DNA from: Rhyacophila brunnea
Lineage: Eukaryota; Arthropoda; Insecta; Trichoptera; Rhyacophilidae
DNA length: 64,000 nucleotides
Assembly: GCA_022495005.1 (NCBI GenBank)
Contig: JAGYXB010001097.1
Location: forward strand, 186,001 to 250,000
Direction of reading: 5' to 3'
Shown here: positions 12,253 to 23,762 of the stretch, in pieces
How the letters are laid out: the number at the start of each line of letters is the position of its first letter
Numbering within the stretch: position 1 is the first letter of the stretch
Made by a program: the position numbers and the translations under genes
Notes under the pieces: model-generated
What the model saw: the letters and a program-made list of their open reading frames with translations, nothing else
Told to the model about the DNA's origin: nothing
Databases searched by the model: none

Positions 12253-12263
12253 ATGTAGTAAAA

Positions 12264-13288
12264 AAAAAACTTATGTTATGGATAATAAAAAAATAGAAAC
12301 GTTTCCGGTTTTAGTATTTATTCAGAGTTCACAGAGATTAATCAACAATAACAGAGAATACTTCAAACGATACACGAAAACAGATTAACAAGATAAGATG
12401 ACTCGCTCGACCAAATAAAGAGATGAACTTGCCAAAGGATTAGTTCAGTTCAGGTAGGTACGAGATTTGACAACTAGAAATCACACTTATCACTAGAAAT
12501 GAATCTCAATAGTGTAAGGTGCTTAGTTTAAAAACAGAGGACCTGTATGATCAAAAGGGTCAGAGCTAATCAGACTAAGCTGACAGCCTATACCAATTAC
12601 ATAGAGTTATTAGACATTACATTGACACAGAGTTAAATCCTAATCCGTCTACATAGGGCTTGCGGCGTCCAGTCAATGGGCCACGCCATCTATGGGTCTC
12701 TTTTCAAGTCACGCCGCTACAATATTTAATTAGAATTTAAAACATTTAAATTAAATGACGTAGTCAGTTTGAGTATTGTACACCATTCAGCTGTTTCTTG
12801 AGGTTTTGGCTATGTCGATTAGTACTTATTGTCTATGTGAGTGGATTTGTTGCGTTTTTGAGTTTTGGTTAAGTAGGTATCGCGGAGAATGCTTGTGTGG
12901 ATGACGTCTAATAAAGCTTGCTATGACATTATTGCCAACTTTGTCGCGGTAGTAAAATTTAAAAATATTGTATTATGTAAAACTCGCAACATTAAAAATG
13001 CAATTTAGCGTTACTTGCCGACCCAGTTTCATTGTTATGTCACATTCAGTCTTACCAAAATAAAGAGTTGAATTACAGAATAATATCGTGAGTTTTAAGA
13101 TACAATTAAATCTGTATTAAAATATGAAGTATTCTTTGTCAGTTTATATTATCTCAAAAACAACTTGTCCAATATTGGTAGAACTTATATACAACATTAT
13201 TGGTACTGATTTAGTAGACTTTTATGTCGATATAATTACAAACGATTACGAAGTTACATGATAAAATTACGAAAATATCTAATTTTTA
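12264..13288. other. Non-coding AT-rich stretch
   Basis: No conserved element, RNA gene or exon was recognised. Several short frames exist but have stop-rich neighbours and no splice context. Confidence 0.4.
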
Positions 13289-13742
13289 CAACGTTTTTCT
13301 TAGCTCGTATTTTTCTTTGTCCGGTGGTTGTTTGTCCGGTACAAATGTTGCAATCGATTTTTAACTAACTTCCCGAATAGCTAGACATTTCTTTTAGAAT
13401 ATATAAGAACACGATGCCAATGCCTTTTTTAAATACTTTTAGCCATATTTAAGTAGAATTTAATTCATTTTCAGTTAACTCTGTTTTGTATGAAAAGTTA
13501 TTTCGGAAGAAATCCGTAATCCAATCCACTATTATTGGTTACTAGGGCTCTGGGGTCCTAGCAACTAAATTATTAATATATACGTGTGCTACTATGGAAA
13601 TCAATATGAATGTCAAAATGATATTTCAGTATTATTTCATATTAGTAAGTATTATTTTATATCAAGTACTTACAAAATTTTTTGATCGTTTAAGCTAGTC
13701 AAGTCAAGTTTATATGATGATTATGAAAATATAAAAACGTTG
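13289..13742 (+). mobile_element. TA-duplicating MITE, CAACGTTTTT family
   Basis: The ends CAACGTTTTT and AAAAACGTTG are bordered by TA. The interior is about 85-90 percent similar by eye to 2969-3397, including the ATTTCGGAAGAAATCCGTAA dyad and the TCCTAGCAACTAAATTATTA block. It is non-coding. Confidence 0.8.
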
Positions 13743-13881
13743 TATATAAAAAGTTCTTTTTATCTTGTTATTATTTACTATTCACCAAGGGTAGATGAAG
13801 TGGTCAGATGGCATCAGTGGAGTGTTACATTCAACCGTTGTCAATCGTACGAACTCATTCGACCTCTCAGTTCAGTGTGAT

Positions 13882-14466
13882 CAGTGACTTCCCTAGGCAA
13901 AATACCGCCCCTAAGCAGCGCCAAAATGCCGCCCCATTTTTTATACAGTATTTTTTATCATCCTTTCATGACTGCAATATCTAATAAATGTGTTGTATGG
14001 ATACAATATTACTAACAAAATATATAGGTACCACTGAATCTAATTTAAATGACATACTTCAATAGACAATATTGCGTGTTCACGGTGTTAGATACATTTA
14101 AATATACACCTGACAACTTTCAAAACTCGCGTCAAAAATATTTGGATAAATTAATTTGGTCAGTACCTGTACCTATAATTCAAATATAGTTCGCAAATAT
14201 GCACGTGTCCAAGGACAACGGAAGTAAACTAGACATCGCGAATCAGACAAAAAAAATCAGGTCTGTTAAACCTTTTATGTTAATCAATACATTTTCTTTC
14301 TAACCAGTGACTCAATCTTTTAATGGAAAGATATTTCCGTTATTACTAAGTTTAGATAAGTATCTATTTTTATATACACCTAATAATTCTCCTCGATTTG
14401 CCGCGCTTCGAGTAACTGCCGCCCCCAAGCGACGGTCAATCTGCCTACCCCCACGGGACGTCACTG
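13882..14466 (+). mobile_element. hAT-type MITE, CAGTGACGTCC family, complete
   Basis: It begins CAGTGACTTCCCTAGG and ends ACGGGACGTCACTG. Perfect 8-bp duplications AGTGTGAT flank it at 13874-13881 and 14467-14474. Subterminal GCCGCCCC blocks characterise the family. At 585 bp it is non-coding. Other copies lie at 1-239, 41261-41622 and 41853-42321, with fragments near 30528-30937, 31474-31524 and 51880-51912. Confidence 0.88.
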
Positions 14467-14604
14467 AGTGTGATATTGACTGAATATTCATAAAAATGGT
14501 ATATTGTTACTATTCCAAGAAGAAAAATATATTTATGTTTATGTTTATTAATGTTTTAGTACTTACCTACTTAAATAAGAAAAACTTCTAAGCTACAACT
14601 AAAT

Positions 14605-14890
14605 AGAATTCCGATAGGCTATAATACCAATACAGTAAATTTTGATGCAGGGTTTTGGATGTGTGAGTGCCCTACGAAAATGAACCACGCATTATAGACG
14701 TGCAATAGTGTGTGTAATACACCAATATTAAATGAGCGTCAATGCATAAACCGAGAGCAGTTGTCAGTACTCGACCTATGACGTGTTTAAATTTATCCCG
14801 TATTCTTCCTTACTCGAGATCGATTGCTTGCTTTTCCTTACCCGTTAGGTATTTCAGTTCCCATTATTTCTGAGTTCCCTGCCAGGTTGT
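14605..14890. repeat. Half-copy of the repeat that forms the palindrome at 45037-45452
   Basis: The segment ATTCCGATAGGCTATA...GAGCGTCAATGCATAAACC...GACCTATGACGTG matches one arm of the large palindrome at 45037-45452. It also matches, inverted, about 59025-59325. The 14605 and 59025 copies share an extra flank (TTCCTTACTCGAGATCG region), so the original element is longer than one palindrome arm. It is non-coding; short frames around 14892-15143 lie beyond it and show no recognisable product. Confidence 0.6.
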
Positions 14891-16689
14891 TATGGGAATA
14901 ATGGCTCAACGGGTTATACTACAATATTATGAATTTATGAATAATGTTATTGCCGACAGGTACCTTTTGATAGAAAACAATTTAGTATTTAAATCATATT
15001 TCACACATAAACATAATCATATTTTTGATGATGATAAAACTATTGCTATTGATTTTTTAAGTCGGTTGCCTGTCAACATTTTTCCATTGTATACCTACAT
15101 ATGCATGAACCATGAAATCGAGTTTTGTCTGTTAGTAAAATAGTATTAAACCAGAGGTTTATTGCAAAATCGCTTATACCTATATTTTATCAATCGCAAT
15201 TTTTCATATCTTCCTCCAAGGTGTTTATTATACCTATTACTTTTAATGATTTTTTGGTCATTTCATTTCGCTATTCGCTTTTTCTTATCATTAGTATGTT
15301 TAAATTCTAATGGATTAAAGTATTGTACTATTCTATTTGAGTCGTTTTTGCGACCCGGGTTTCGCATTTCGGCATCCTCAGGCACTGTGCGCACTCACCA
15401 ATGGTACGGCACACACTGATAACGTATATAGTTAATTCTAACTTAGATAATAAATTAATATAATAAAGTAGGCAAAAACTTTGTCACCAACCTATTAAGT
15501 AAAGAATCACAATACAATTATAACAAACAAATAATTATGATATTAATACTATCGACTGAAGGTACTTGATGGGATTTGAATTTAAATTCTAATGGATTTT
15601 AGTTTTGTACTGTTCCATTTAAGTCCTTCCTAAGTATTCCTTAAATGGAATAATACAAAACTTAAATCCATTAGAATTTAAATAATTATGAATAGTTGAA
15701 GTGTAAAAACTCCAACTTATCACTAATAATACAATCAATAGGCGTATACATTGTCAAAACCCCAATAATAGATCATTAGATATTAACCAATAATAATAAA
15801 TTCAATAGGTGTAAAATCGTCAATATAGTATTATGTTTGCAAAAAATAACATATTCTATTTTTTGCAGTCTAACTTTTAAAATGTACTTGGTCGTATTTG
15901 TGTGATGGTCTTTATAAAAGAACATGGATGTAGCCTGCTTTTAAACTAATAGTTTCAACTGCCTGCTTTTAATTATTTTTTTCAACTATATGTCACTCAA
16001 TCCGTTTAGTCCTCAGCACCTCAATTATTAGCGTAACTGTTGGAAAAAGATAACGATAAAATAAAATACAAATCGTCTATAATAATTATGTGAGACATGT
16101 GATATGATAGGCATATAATATCACTTAATGAAATCTCATGATATTTTATCATATTTCCCAGAATCACGACTGCGAACTGCACTGATAAGAGCAGAAGAGG
16201 ATAAGAGCAGAAGGTAGGAAATCTTTATTGACGACCACGGTCATAATATTATTAGGTATATATCACGAGATAAGGTGGACAAATAACTGCTAAACGCAAA
16301 ACAGTTAGCACATTCAGTGTAATACAACATACCCAGGAACACCGGTTTCAGAGGTCGGCTTAGGTTCTTTACAAAACATATAGGTATAATTATACTTACA
16401 TATTATCACGAAAAGGTTTCTTAACAAGTTTTTGTTTTCACGAGAAAATGACAAAAAAATCCAGACGGCGTAGGAAAACAAGCTATTTGGTAAGGGAAAA
16501 CGCTAGATTTTGAGAAAATAAAATATCAATATTTTTGCCGATCGAAAAAGAGTACAAAAATTGAAAAAAATGGGTTCAAGGTTCAAGCTCCGGTTCCAAA
16601 ATAATTATTGGGTTTCAGTTTTCGGGGTTCGTGTTTCAGGGTTCGGTTCCGGTTCAATTTCCAACTCTGATTACATGCCTGCTCGTATA
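14891..16689. other. Non-coding stretch with a foldback repeat and a 'CGACCCGGGTTTCGC' copy
   Basis: A copy of the CGACCCGGGTTTCGC motif lies at 15351-15381. A foldback of two 43-nt arms lies at 15581-15623 and 15640-15682 (TTTAAATTCTAATGGATTTT and its complement). The frames at 14892-15143 and 15125-15419 are AT-rich and hydrophobic, with no splice or homology support, and were not called genes. Simple GGTTC-rich sequence lies at 16570-16670. Confidence 0.5.
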
Positions 16690-16762
16690 GGCTGTGTCAG
16701 GGTTTGCGAACCTTTTTACGTACGCGTGTAAAAATTTCCCAAATATTATTTGTCTGACGTGA

Positions 16763-17039
16763 CAAGAGTACGCGATGTAATAGACGTTGCCAAACAGCTG
16801 AAATGGAGATGGGCGGGACACATTGCTCGCCGAAAGAACGGCCGCTGGACAAATGCCGTCATCCAGTGGTACCCAAGGGGTACGAAACGGCCACAGGGTC
16901 GCCCTAGAAGCCGCTGGATTGACGAACTGGTGAAGTTCGGCGGAAATACGTGGCAGCGAACGACACAGGACCGAGAGAGTTGGAGAAAGCTTGGGGAGGC
17001 CTTCATCCAGCAGTGGATTGACCCCGGCTGATGATGATG
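16763..17039 (+). pseudogene. 5'-truncated RTE-clade retrotransposon, C-terminal RT fragment
   Basis: An open frame of about 90 codons encodes the C-terminal tail of an RTE-type polyprotein. It begins near TRVRDVIDVAKQ and continues through WRWAGHIARRKNGRW, the basic GRPRSRWIDEL segment and a terminal FIQQWIDPG before the stop at 17029-17031, then TGATGATGA. A 15-bp target duplication ATTTGTCTGACGTGA brackets it exactly at 16748-16762 and 17040-17054. The endonuclease and RT core are missing, so it is a dead 3' fragment of the kind left by abortive target-primed reverse transcription. It lies within the hAT element 16698-21766. Confidence 0.88.
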
Positions 17040-17080
17040 ATTTGTCTGACGTGAAGTTTGAAGTTTGATTTGTCTGACGT

Positions 17081-17770
17081 CTGAAGAAGGCATTTGACCC
17101 CAGATCAATCGGGGTCCAAATTACAGGGATCCGAAACGTGAGAAACGGAGGAATTATTGTTCACCCCCGCTCCGAAGTCGAGGCCACGGCCCTCGTTAAG
17201 GCCATGGAGACCTCGGAGGCTGCCCTAAGAGCTGAGCTCGCCGGGAAAAAACAGCCTCGGGTTATTATTTTTAATCTCCCTTCAACCCTTACAGAACCCC
17301 AGCTCCGGGAAGCCATCTACACCTCCACCAAGGAGCAGACTGGTCTGCCGGAATCGGCGTACAGGGATATTCGACTCAGCCACAAAGCTGGCCCGAAGAC
17401 CGGCAGATGTCACTTCGTGGTTTTCGTCCCTGGTGCAATTTGGTCTGCCCTTTTGGTGGAGGACAGGCTGTATATGGGATGGGAATCCTTCCCATTGAAG
17501 GACTTTGTGGGGGTAGTGAAGTGCAACATGTGCCACCTTTACGGCCATATGGCAAAGGGATGCAATTCAAAGACTCCCACATGCAGCCACTGCACTGCTT
17601 CCGGCCACGATCGCGCAGACTGCCCTCACAAGGAGATCCCACCCAAGTGCGTAGCCTGCTACAAGCACAAACAGCCGCATGACCATCCCACCAATAGCCT
17701 CGAGTGCCCTGCAAGACTCCACGCCGAGTTGCGCGAAAGGGCTATGGTGGACTACACTGCCGCTCGATGA
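17081..17770 (+). pseudogene. R1-clade retrotransposon ORF1 (Gag-like, zinc knuckles), 5'-truncated
   Basis: The frame is open from the insertion border at 17081, reading LKKAFDPRS...RNGGIIVHP, to the TGA at 17768-17770. There is no ATG at its left edge, so the N-terminus was lost by 5' truncation; a GTG at 17138 is inside the frame and not a real start. It has an RNA-binding-like fold region, then CCHC knuckles: CNMCHLYGHMAKGC, CSHCTASGHDRADC and a third Cys/His cluster CVACYKHKQPHDH...C. Gag-like ORF1 proteins of R1 and jockey elements bind element RNA in ribonucleoprotein particles. The stop overlaps the ORF2 start as ATGA. Confidence 0.88.
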
Positions 17771-20700
17771 TCACCTTCGCCCAGTTGAACGTGAACTTGA
17801 GCGACGCCGGCTCTGCGGAGTTGATTGAGGTTATGCAGGCCGCCGGCATGTCGCTGGCGCTGGTGCAGGAACCGTACCACTGGGGTTCTGAAAAGGGCCC
17901 CAGGCTCGCTGAAAAGGGACTTAGGTGCGCGGGCCTCGTTGTCAGCGCCAGTTGTACAGAGCCAAAGGCCTGTATATTCGCTCTTGACCCTCGCCTTGGC
18001 GTGCTGTCGCTCTCGCATCTGTCGACTGAGCTGGTCGCGTGTGCAGACATCAGCTTACCCGGAGGAGGCAGCGTGGTGGTTATTTCCACCTATTTCAGCT
18101 TTAAGAGTACAAAGGAACACGTGGTATCGCTGCTTGACGGCATCCTCCGCGCAGTTGCTGGCAGGGATGTCATCATCTGTGCGGACGCCAACTCGCAGTC
18201 CCCCCTCTGGGCGCCCGTGGATCTCCCCTTGTGCGACGTGGACGTCATCGAGGAGCTGGTGCACCAGCACAACCTGGTCGTCCTCAACGATCCGAATAGC
18301 ATGCCGACTTTCACGTCGCATGCAAACTCCGGAAGCACTCACATCGACATCACTCTTGCCACTGAGTCCGTCGCGAGACGTATCAGGGGCTGGAGGGTCC
18401 ATGCGAGCGCCTCCATGAGCGATCATCGGTTGATCACTTTTGAGCTGGCCGCTGACTCCTCGCACGATGGCGTCTCTGACGTATCCCCTTCCCCGCCCAC
18501 GCGTTTCAGAACGCGTGACGGGAATTGGGAAAAGTTTGAAAAGGCGCTCTCCAAAAAGCTTGATAGGACTTCGAGATACCGTTTTCCGGACCTGCACTCA
18601 GCCGCTTCACGACTGACTGCAGATATCACCGGAGCAGCCGAAGCTTCACTCGGACGCTGCAAGCCCAAGCCACCCAGCCAGTCGCCGTGGTGGACGCAGC
18701 AAGTTTCGAACCTGCGCGACTTTTTCAGGAAAGCACGCAAGGTCCATCAACGTGCGCGCCGACTCAAGCAACCACCTGCCTCTATTGATCTTCTTGCATC
18801 CATGGCTAAGTCCGCCCGATACGACTACAAGAAAGCAATTACTCAAGCCAAGAAGGACTACTGGAGGAACTTCGTCACCATCGAGGGGGGTTCGGACCCT
18901 TGGGGTCCTCCATACCGTGCATTAAAGCTTGGTCTCAGACCGACGAGCCTCTTGTGCGGTATCGAGAAACCGGGTGGCGGATACACCAGTACCGAGTCTG
19001 AAACGGCTGCGGTCCTGCTCGAGGCACTCATCCCCCTGGATGACGAGTCCAGGGACGATGCCACCATGAGTATGGTCCGCTTTGAGGCTTCTCTTCCTAT
19101 CGACACGGACCATTCATCGTTGCCCTCTGAACAGGAGATCAATCGCATCATTAGAACGTTGATTGTTGGCAAAGCCCCAGGCCCGGATTGCATTGACAAT
19201 ATACTTGTCAAACGCACATGGGCCATCGCCGCGCCAGAAATTACCAAACTTTTCAGTGACTGCATCAAGAGCGGCACGTTCCCCGACTGCTGGAAGCGGG
19301 GCTTACTGAAGGTAATCCCCAAAGCCGGCGGTCGAGAACCGTCAAGCCCCAAAGCCTACCGTCCTCTAACACCCTTACCCTCTCGGTAAGGTGCTGGAGA
19401 AACTTCTGTGCTACAGGATTGAAGCCCACCTGGAAGAGCATGCGCCGCTTTCTGAAAAGCAATTTGGTTTCAGAAGAGGCAAATCAACGACAGACGCCAT
19501 AAGAAACGTGATTGCCATCGCTGAAAATTCTCGCCGTAAATACGTCCTAGGAGTTTTCCTGGACATTGCAGGTGCGTTTGATAGTGCATCCTGGCCTCTT
19601 ATACTTCAAAAGCTTTGGCTCAAGAGACTACCAGGAAATTTGTTCGCGTCGATTCAGAGTTATTTCACGAATAGATCGATCGAGTTTCGTGTTGGTTCTA
19701 CCACAATAGAGAGGCGCACCAGCATGGGCTGCCCCCAGGGCTCTGTCCTCGGGCCCCTCCTCTGGAACGTGCTCTTCGACGATCTCCTTAGGATCCCGCT
19801 TCCAACCGATTGCACTGTCATCGCCTACGCTGACGATGCGCTGCTGTTGGTGGAGGCCGACAGCAGGGCGAAGATTGAGAGTGCCGTCGGCGAAGCCTTA
19901 AAGTCAATTGAGGCGTGGGGTAAAGTAAGCAGACTATCTTTCGCGCCTTCCAAGACAGAAGCCATTGTCCTGAAAGGACCGGGACGACTAAACTGTAAGC
20001 GGCCACCCACAGTCCGCTTCGGTGACACGAGAGTGAAAGTGTCAAAGATCGTCACCTACCTGGGCGTCCAAATGGACACTATGTTAAATTTCCATCACCA
20101 TGCCTTTACTCAAGTCTATAAGGCTGGGAGGGCCTTCCAGAGGGTGGGCCGTATGGCTGGTGATGGATGGGGCTTAAAAGTAAGGGCGCTTAAGATTGCC
20201 TATGGCGCCATTTATATGGGGATTGCCGCCTACGCTACTAGTGCGTGGTGCTTGCGTATCCCGAAAAGTGTCAAACTTAGAAGCACTCTTTTAAGCGGAC
20301 AGCGCAGCGCGCTGCTTTCCATAACCAAGGCCTACCGAACAACTTCTACGGCCGCGCTCCCGGTCCTGGCCGGCATTCTCCCACTAGATCTGCACATACA
20401 GGTCAGCGGCGCGTCAACGATGCTCTTCAAAGGCGAGGAGGCCGTTGTTGGTGACTTTCACCTAGCCCCGCCTCCTCGGCTTGTTGCTGAAAAAATAACC
20501 TCGTTGAAGCGGACAATACGTCTCATGACGCTTGACGCGGCGTGGAAGACCTGGCAGCGACGGTGGGATGAATCAACCAAGGGCCGGCACACATATATGT
20601 TTTTTCCAAATATTAAATGGCGATTGGAGATAACCAAATATCTGACTCCTGACCATCACACCAGTCAATTTGTGACTGGACACGGTGGGTTCGCTGGCAA

Positions 20701-20941
20701 GCTCTTTGAGCTTGGACTTGTAAGCCGTCCGACATGTCCATGCGGAGGGGAGATTCAGGATGCCAACCACATCCTCTGGGAATGTCTTAGAATGTGCTCC
20801 GAACGGGAGGAGATGCTCAGGTCGGTCCAACCAGCTGTTGGGCCCATCGGGCCGTCCGACTTGGTTGCTACTAAGGCCAATTATCTTGCATTTAAAAAAT
20901 TTGCGGCGTCTTACTGCGGGCGTGAAGATCTCTTCACATAA
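17767..20941 (+). pseudogene. R1-clade retrotransposon ORF2 (endonuclease + reverse transcriptase), frameshifted
   Basis: ORF2 starts at ATG 17767, overlapping the ORF1 stop by ATGA. The N-terminal part is an APE-type endonuclease, with the expected residues in LNVN, VQEPY, ADANSQSPLW, THIDITLA and SDHR. The reverse transcriptase follows: motif A-like FLDIAGAFDSASW, motif B GCPQGSVLGPLLWN, catalytic YADD near 19826, then a thumb and a C-terminal Cys/His motif CPCGGEIQDANH. A frameshift at about 19380-19390 (just after YRPLT, where the family reads on into GKVLEK) splits it into frames ending at 19389 and 20941. The protein would nick the target and prime cDNA synthesis; this copy is inactive. 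No RNase H domain is visible. Confidence 0.9.
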
Positions 20942-22261
20942 TTTTTGCTGTCCGTATGATTAGCTTCATTATTTTGTTTTATATACACTAGAATCATTTT
21001 TATTTTAATAATTTCCCTGTGCTCTTCTCTCCCCGGCACTTTGCATTAGAAAGTAACTTTAAACTCAGTCAGAGCTCACTCTGAGCGTAGCAACCTTAGT
21101 CCTGGGTATCTCCTCCTAGGGCATTCCCGGTCTAAAACTTAACTAGATGCTTCACATCGCCAATGTAGGGTCACGTGATACGCCCGATTAAGACCGGGTG
21201 TGGTGCGTGGCGGGTTTTGGTTTGGAGGGATTAACTTCAATGTCTGACGTGCCGACAAGTTTTTCGTAGGGAGAAAATAAGTAAATTTTACTAAAAAAAC
21301 GTTCAAAAATTATAATTGAATTCTTGAGTGTTACTGTATTACTTATTTATGCACAAATTGACGCCAAAATTGCTCCGATCAAATGAAGCATTCTCTCGCT
21401 ACAGTGGTCTCAAGAATTCTAAAAAGATTGTAAATCGATTAAAATCAGAGTTCAGTGCGATATTATATGTGTGGCGCATAAAACCTAAAGCCCTATCTAT
21501 GCGACTTAAATTAAACGTAATATTTATTCTCGGTGGGTATCTTTATACCTACAATGCGATCTGTTATTTATGCATGCATTTCATCGTTGCCATTGGCGCA
21601 TCTCATGGCTATGTAGTCATTATTTTTTAATATTATATAATAATATATTTATTTGTGAAACTTTTTGTAAAATATTGTAAAAAGTACTAATTTTTTTTCC
21701 TCTTCAACATAAAACATTCGAGTGCCATGGAAAATCATCACGCGTGCCATAGATTTGCCATCACTGGGCTGTTATGGTGTTACTATGAAATACTACGGGA
21801 GCTAATAGCGTGGAAAAAACCGCGTTATTAGGCGAACGCCGCCGACATTTTTACAGTTACACTACCTAGCTGTTTTTGACACATCATTATTTAAAACTTG
21901 TGTATATTTTTATTTGGCGTAGTATTTGCACAGAGATTCCTGCTTTAAATAATTGAATTATAAAACATTCGGCACAGATTTTAAGTCGAAGAGAATATGT
22001 TAGAAACCTGATTCCTCCACTTATCCTACTGTGAGATAGAAGATGCATTCTTATTAGTACAAACCGCTATTATGATTTTAGTGGTAATATGCATGCAAAA
22101 TATGTACGCTTAATGCAATATGAATAATTTTAAAGATGGAGATGTTAAAATTCCACAATAATAAATATATATTATATGTAGACGTAACTTAGATTAGCAG
22201 AGGATAACTATATAGAAAATATATAAAACAGCGATCGGCCAACGGTTTCTACATATTATAT

Positions 22262-22886
22262 CAGTGGCGAACGGTGGAGGTAGGCTGTTAAGATCCGACT
22301 AATCCGACATAAATAGTTCACACCAAACTTTGTCAGTCAAACTTATCTATTTTATATTTTATCCTTTGGATACAACCATATAATATATATTATTTATAAC
22401 AGTGAGATTAGCCTAGAAATTAAAATTAAACAACGCCATCAACATGATATAGTAATTTGCCCTTTAAATTTTCATATATAGGTATATAAATATATTACAG
22501 TGGTGAGGGGTGGAGGTAGGCTGATAAGATATCATGGAATTGAGAATACAATTTGCAGATGGTGCTGGTTAGTTTTAAAATATCAATTAAGCCCTGCCTA
22601 ACCAAAGCATAATAGATAAAAATATTTTTCTATCTATAAAATATCTAAAATTATGTATGGTTTAATGACATACGTTTACATATTTTATAGATAAAGGAAT
22701 ATTTTTGACTATTATCTACAATGGCTTGGATTACGCTGGGTTTAATTGAATTTATAAAAAAAAACAATAAACACTATCTATACATTGTAGGCTTAGTTCA
22801 ATGAACATAAATACGTTTGACTGACAAAGTTTAGTGTTCACTATTTATGTCGGATCTTGACAGCCTATCTCCACCCTTTGCCACTG
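22262..22886. mobile_element. Degraded CAGTGGCGAAGGGTGG-family hAT copies
   Basis: A left end CAGTGGCGAACGGTGGAGG sits at 22262 and a second left end CAGTGGTGAGGGGTGGAGG at 22498. Only one right end (CACCCTTTGCCACTG) is found, at 22886. No clean 8-bp duplication is visible, so this is probably two overlapping or nested copies of which one lost its right end. It is non-coding. Confidence 0.65.
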
Positions 22887-23090
22887 GTTGGTTCTATGAC
22901 TGGACTCTCGACTTGTGTAGACGAATTACGAAAGAAACGCGTCTTTCATATTAACCATACGAAATCGGGACGTGCGCGCGGTCCCTTTGAAGTACCAGGT
23001 TATCGAGGTGAGGAGTGAGGAGTAATCTTTATATTCACGAGGGCCGAATGAAATACAAATAATTACAAGATAAAAAGAACTTTTTATATA

Positions 23091-23762
23091 CAACGTTTTT
23101 AAATTCTGTTGAACCATTTAAACTTGACTTGACTAGCTTAAACGATCAAAAAATTGTAGGTACTTGATAGAAATAATACTGAAATGTCATATTGATGTCC
23201 ATAGTAACGCACGTATATATTAATATTAATAATTTAGTTGCTAGGACCCACTTAGCAACCAATAAAAGTTTTACTTTTTACGGATTTCTTCCGAAATAAC
23301 TTTTCATACAAAACAGAATTAACTGAAAATGAAATCAATTCTGCTTAAAGATGGCTAAAAGTATTAAAAGAATGCATTGGCATCGTGTTCTGATATATTC
23401 TAAAAGTTTCAAATGACTTGACTAGCTTAAACGATCAAAAAAATTTGTACTTGACATGTCATATTGATATAGTAACGCACGTATATATTATTAATGATTT
23501 AGTTGCTAGGACCCCAGATAATGGGATAACGATAATGGTGTCGAAATAACTTTTCATAGAAAACAGGATTAATTGAAAATGGATTCAATTCTACTTAAAA
23601 ATGGCTAAAAGTATTAAAAGAATGCATTGGCATCGTGTTCTGATATATTCTAAAAGTTTCAAATGTCTAGCTAGTCGGGAAGTTAGTTAAAAATCGATTG
23701 CAAGATTTGTACTGGATAAACAACCACCGGACAAACAAGAATACGAGCTAAGAAAAACGTGG
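23091..23762 (-). mobile_element. TA-MITE of CAACGTTTTT family with internal tandem duplication
   Basis: The ends are CAACGTTTTT (23091) and AAAAACGTGG (to 23762), with TA on each side. It is about 240 bp longer than its sisters because an internal block (CTTGACTAGCTTAAACGATC through GGCATCGTGTTCTGATATA) occurs twice, at about 23122-23412 and 23414-23665. It is non-coding. Confidence 0.75.

Larger units (their letters stand above)
17081..21240 (+). mobile_element. R1-clade non-LTR retrotransposon, 5'-truncated insertion
   Basis: The boundaries are set by the 10-bp duplication TGTCTGACGT at 17071-17080 and 21241-21250. It contains a truncated ORF1, a frameshifted ORF2 and about 300 bp of 3' UTR without a poly-A tail. 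Its codons are much GC-richer than the surrounding DNA, consistent with a relatively young insertion. It lies within the hAT element 16698-21766, not in 28S rDNA, so it is not a classical site-specific R1. Confidence 0.85.
16698..21766. mobile_element. hAT-type element split by two non-LTR retrotransposons
   Basis: The left end CAGGGTTTGCGAACC with TTTTTACGTACGCGTG and the right end CACGCGTGCCATAGATTTGCCATCACTG match the termini of the uninterrupted copy at 36546-37665. Flanking octamers GGCTGTGT (16690-16697) and GGCTGTTA (21767-21774) match at 6 of 8 positions. The hAT sequence is broken by an RTE fragment (16763-17039) and an R1-clade element (17081-21240), both entering at the motif TGTCTGACGT. 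Its own remaining sequence (16698-16762, 17040-17080, 21241-21766) has no intact transposase. Confidence 0.75.

Noticed and set aside
14892..15419. Small hydrophobic proteins
   Set aside because: AT-rich frames with no splice signals, codon pattern or homology; expected by chance in such sequence.
17704..17766. Upstream extension of the R1 ORF2 (MPCKTPRRVARKGYGG…)
   Set aside because: It overlaps the coding ORF1 in another frame; the ATGA at 17767 gives the natural ORF2 start.
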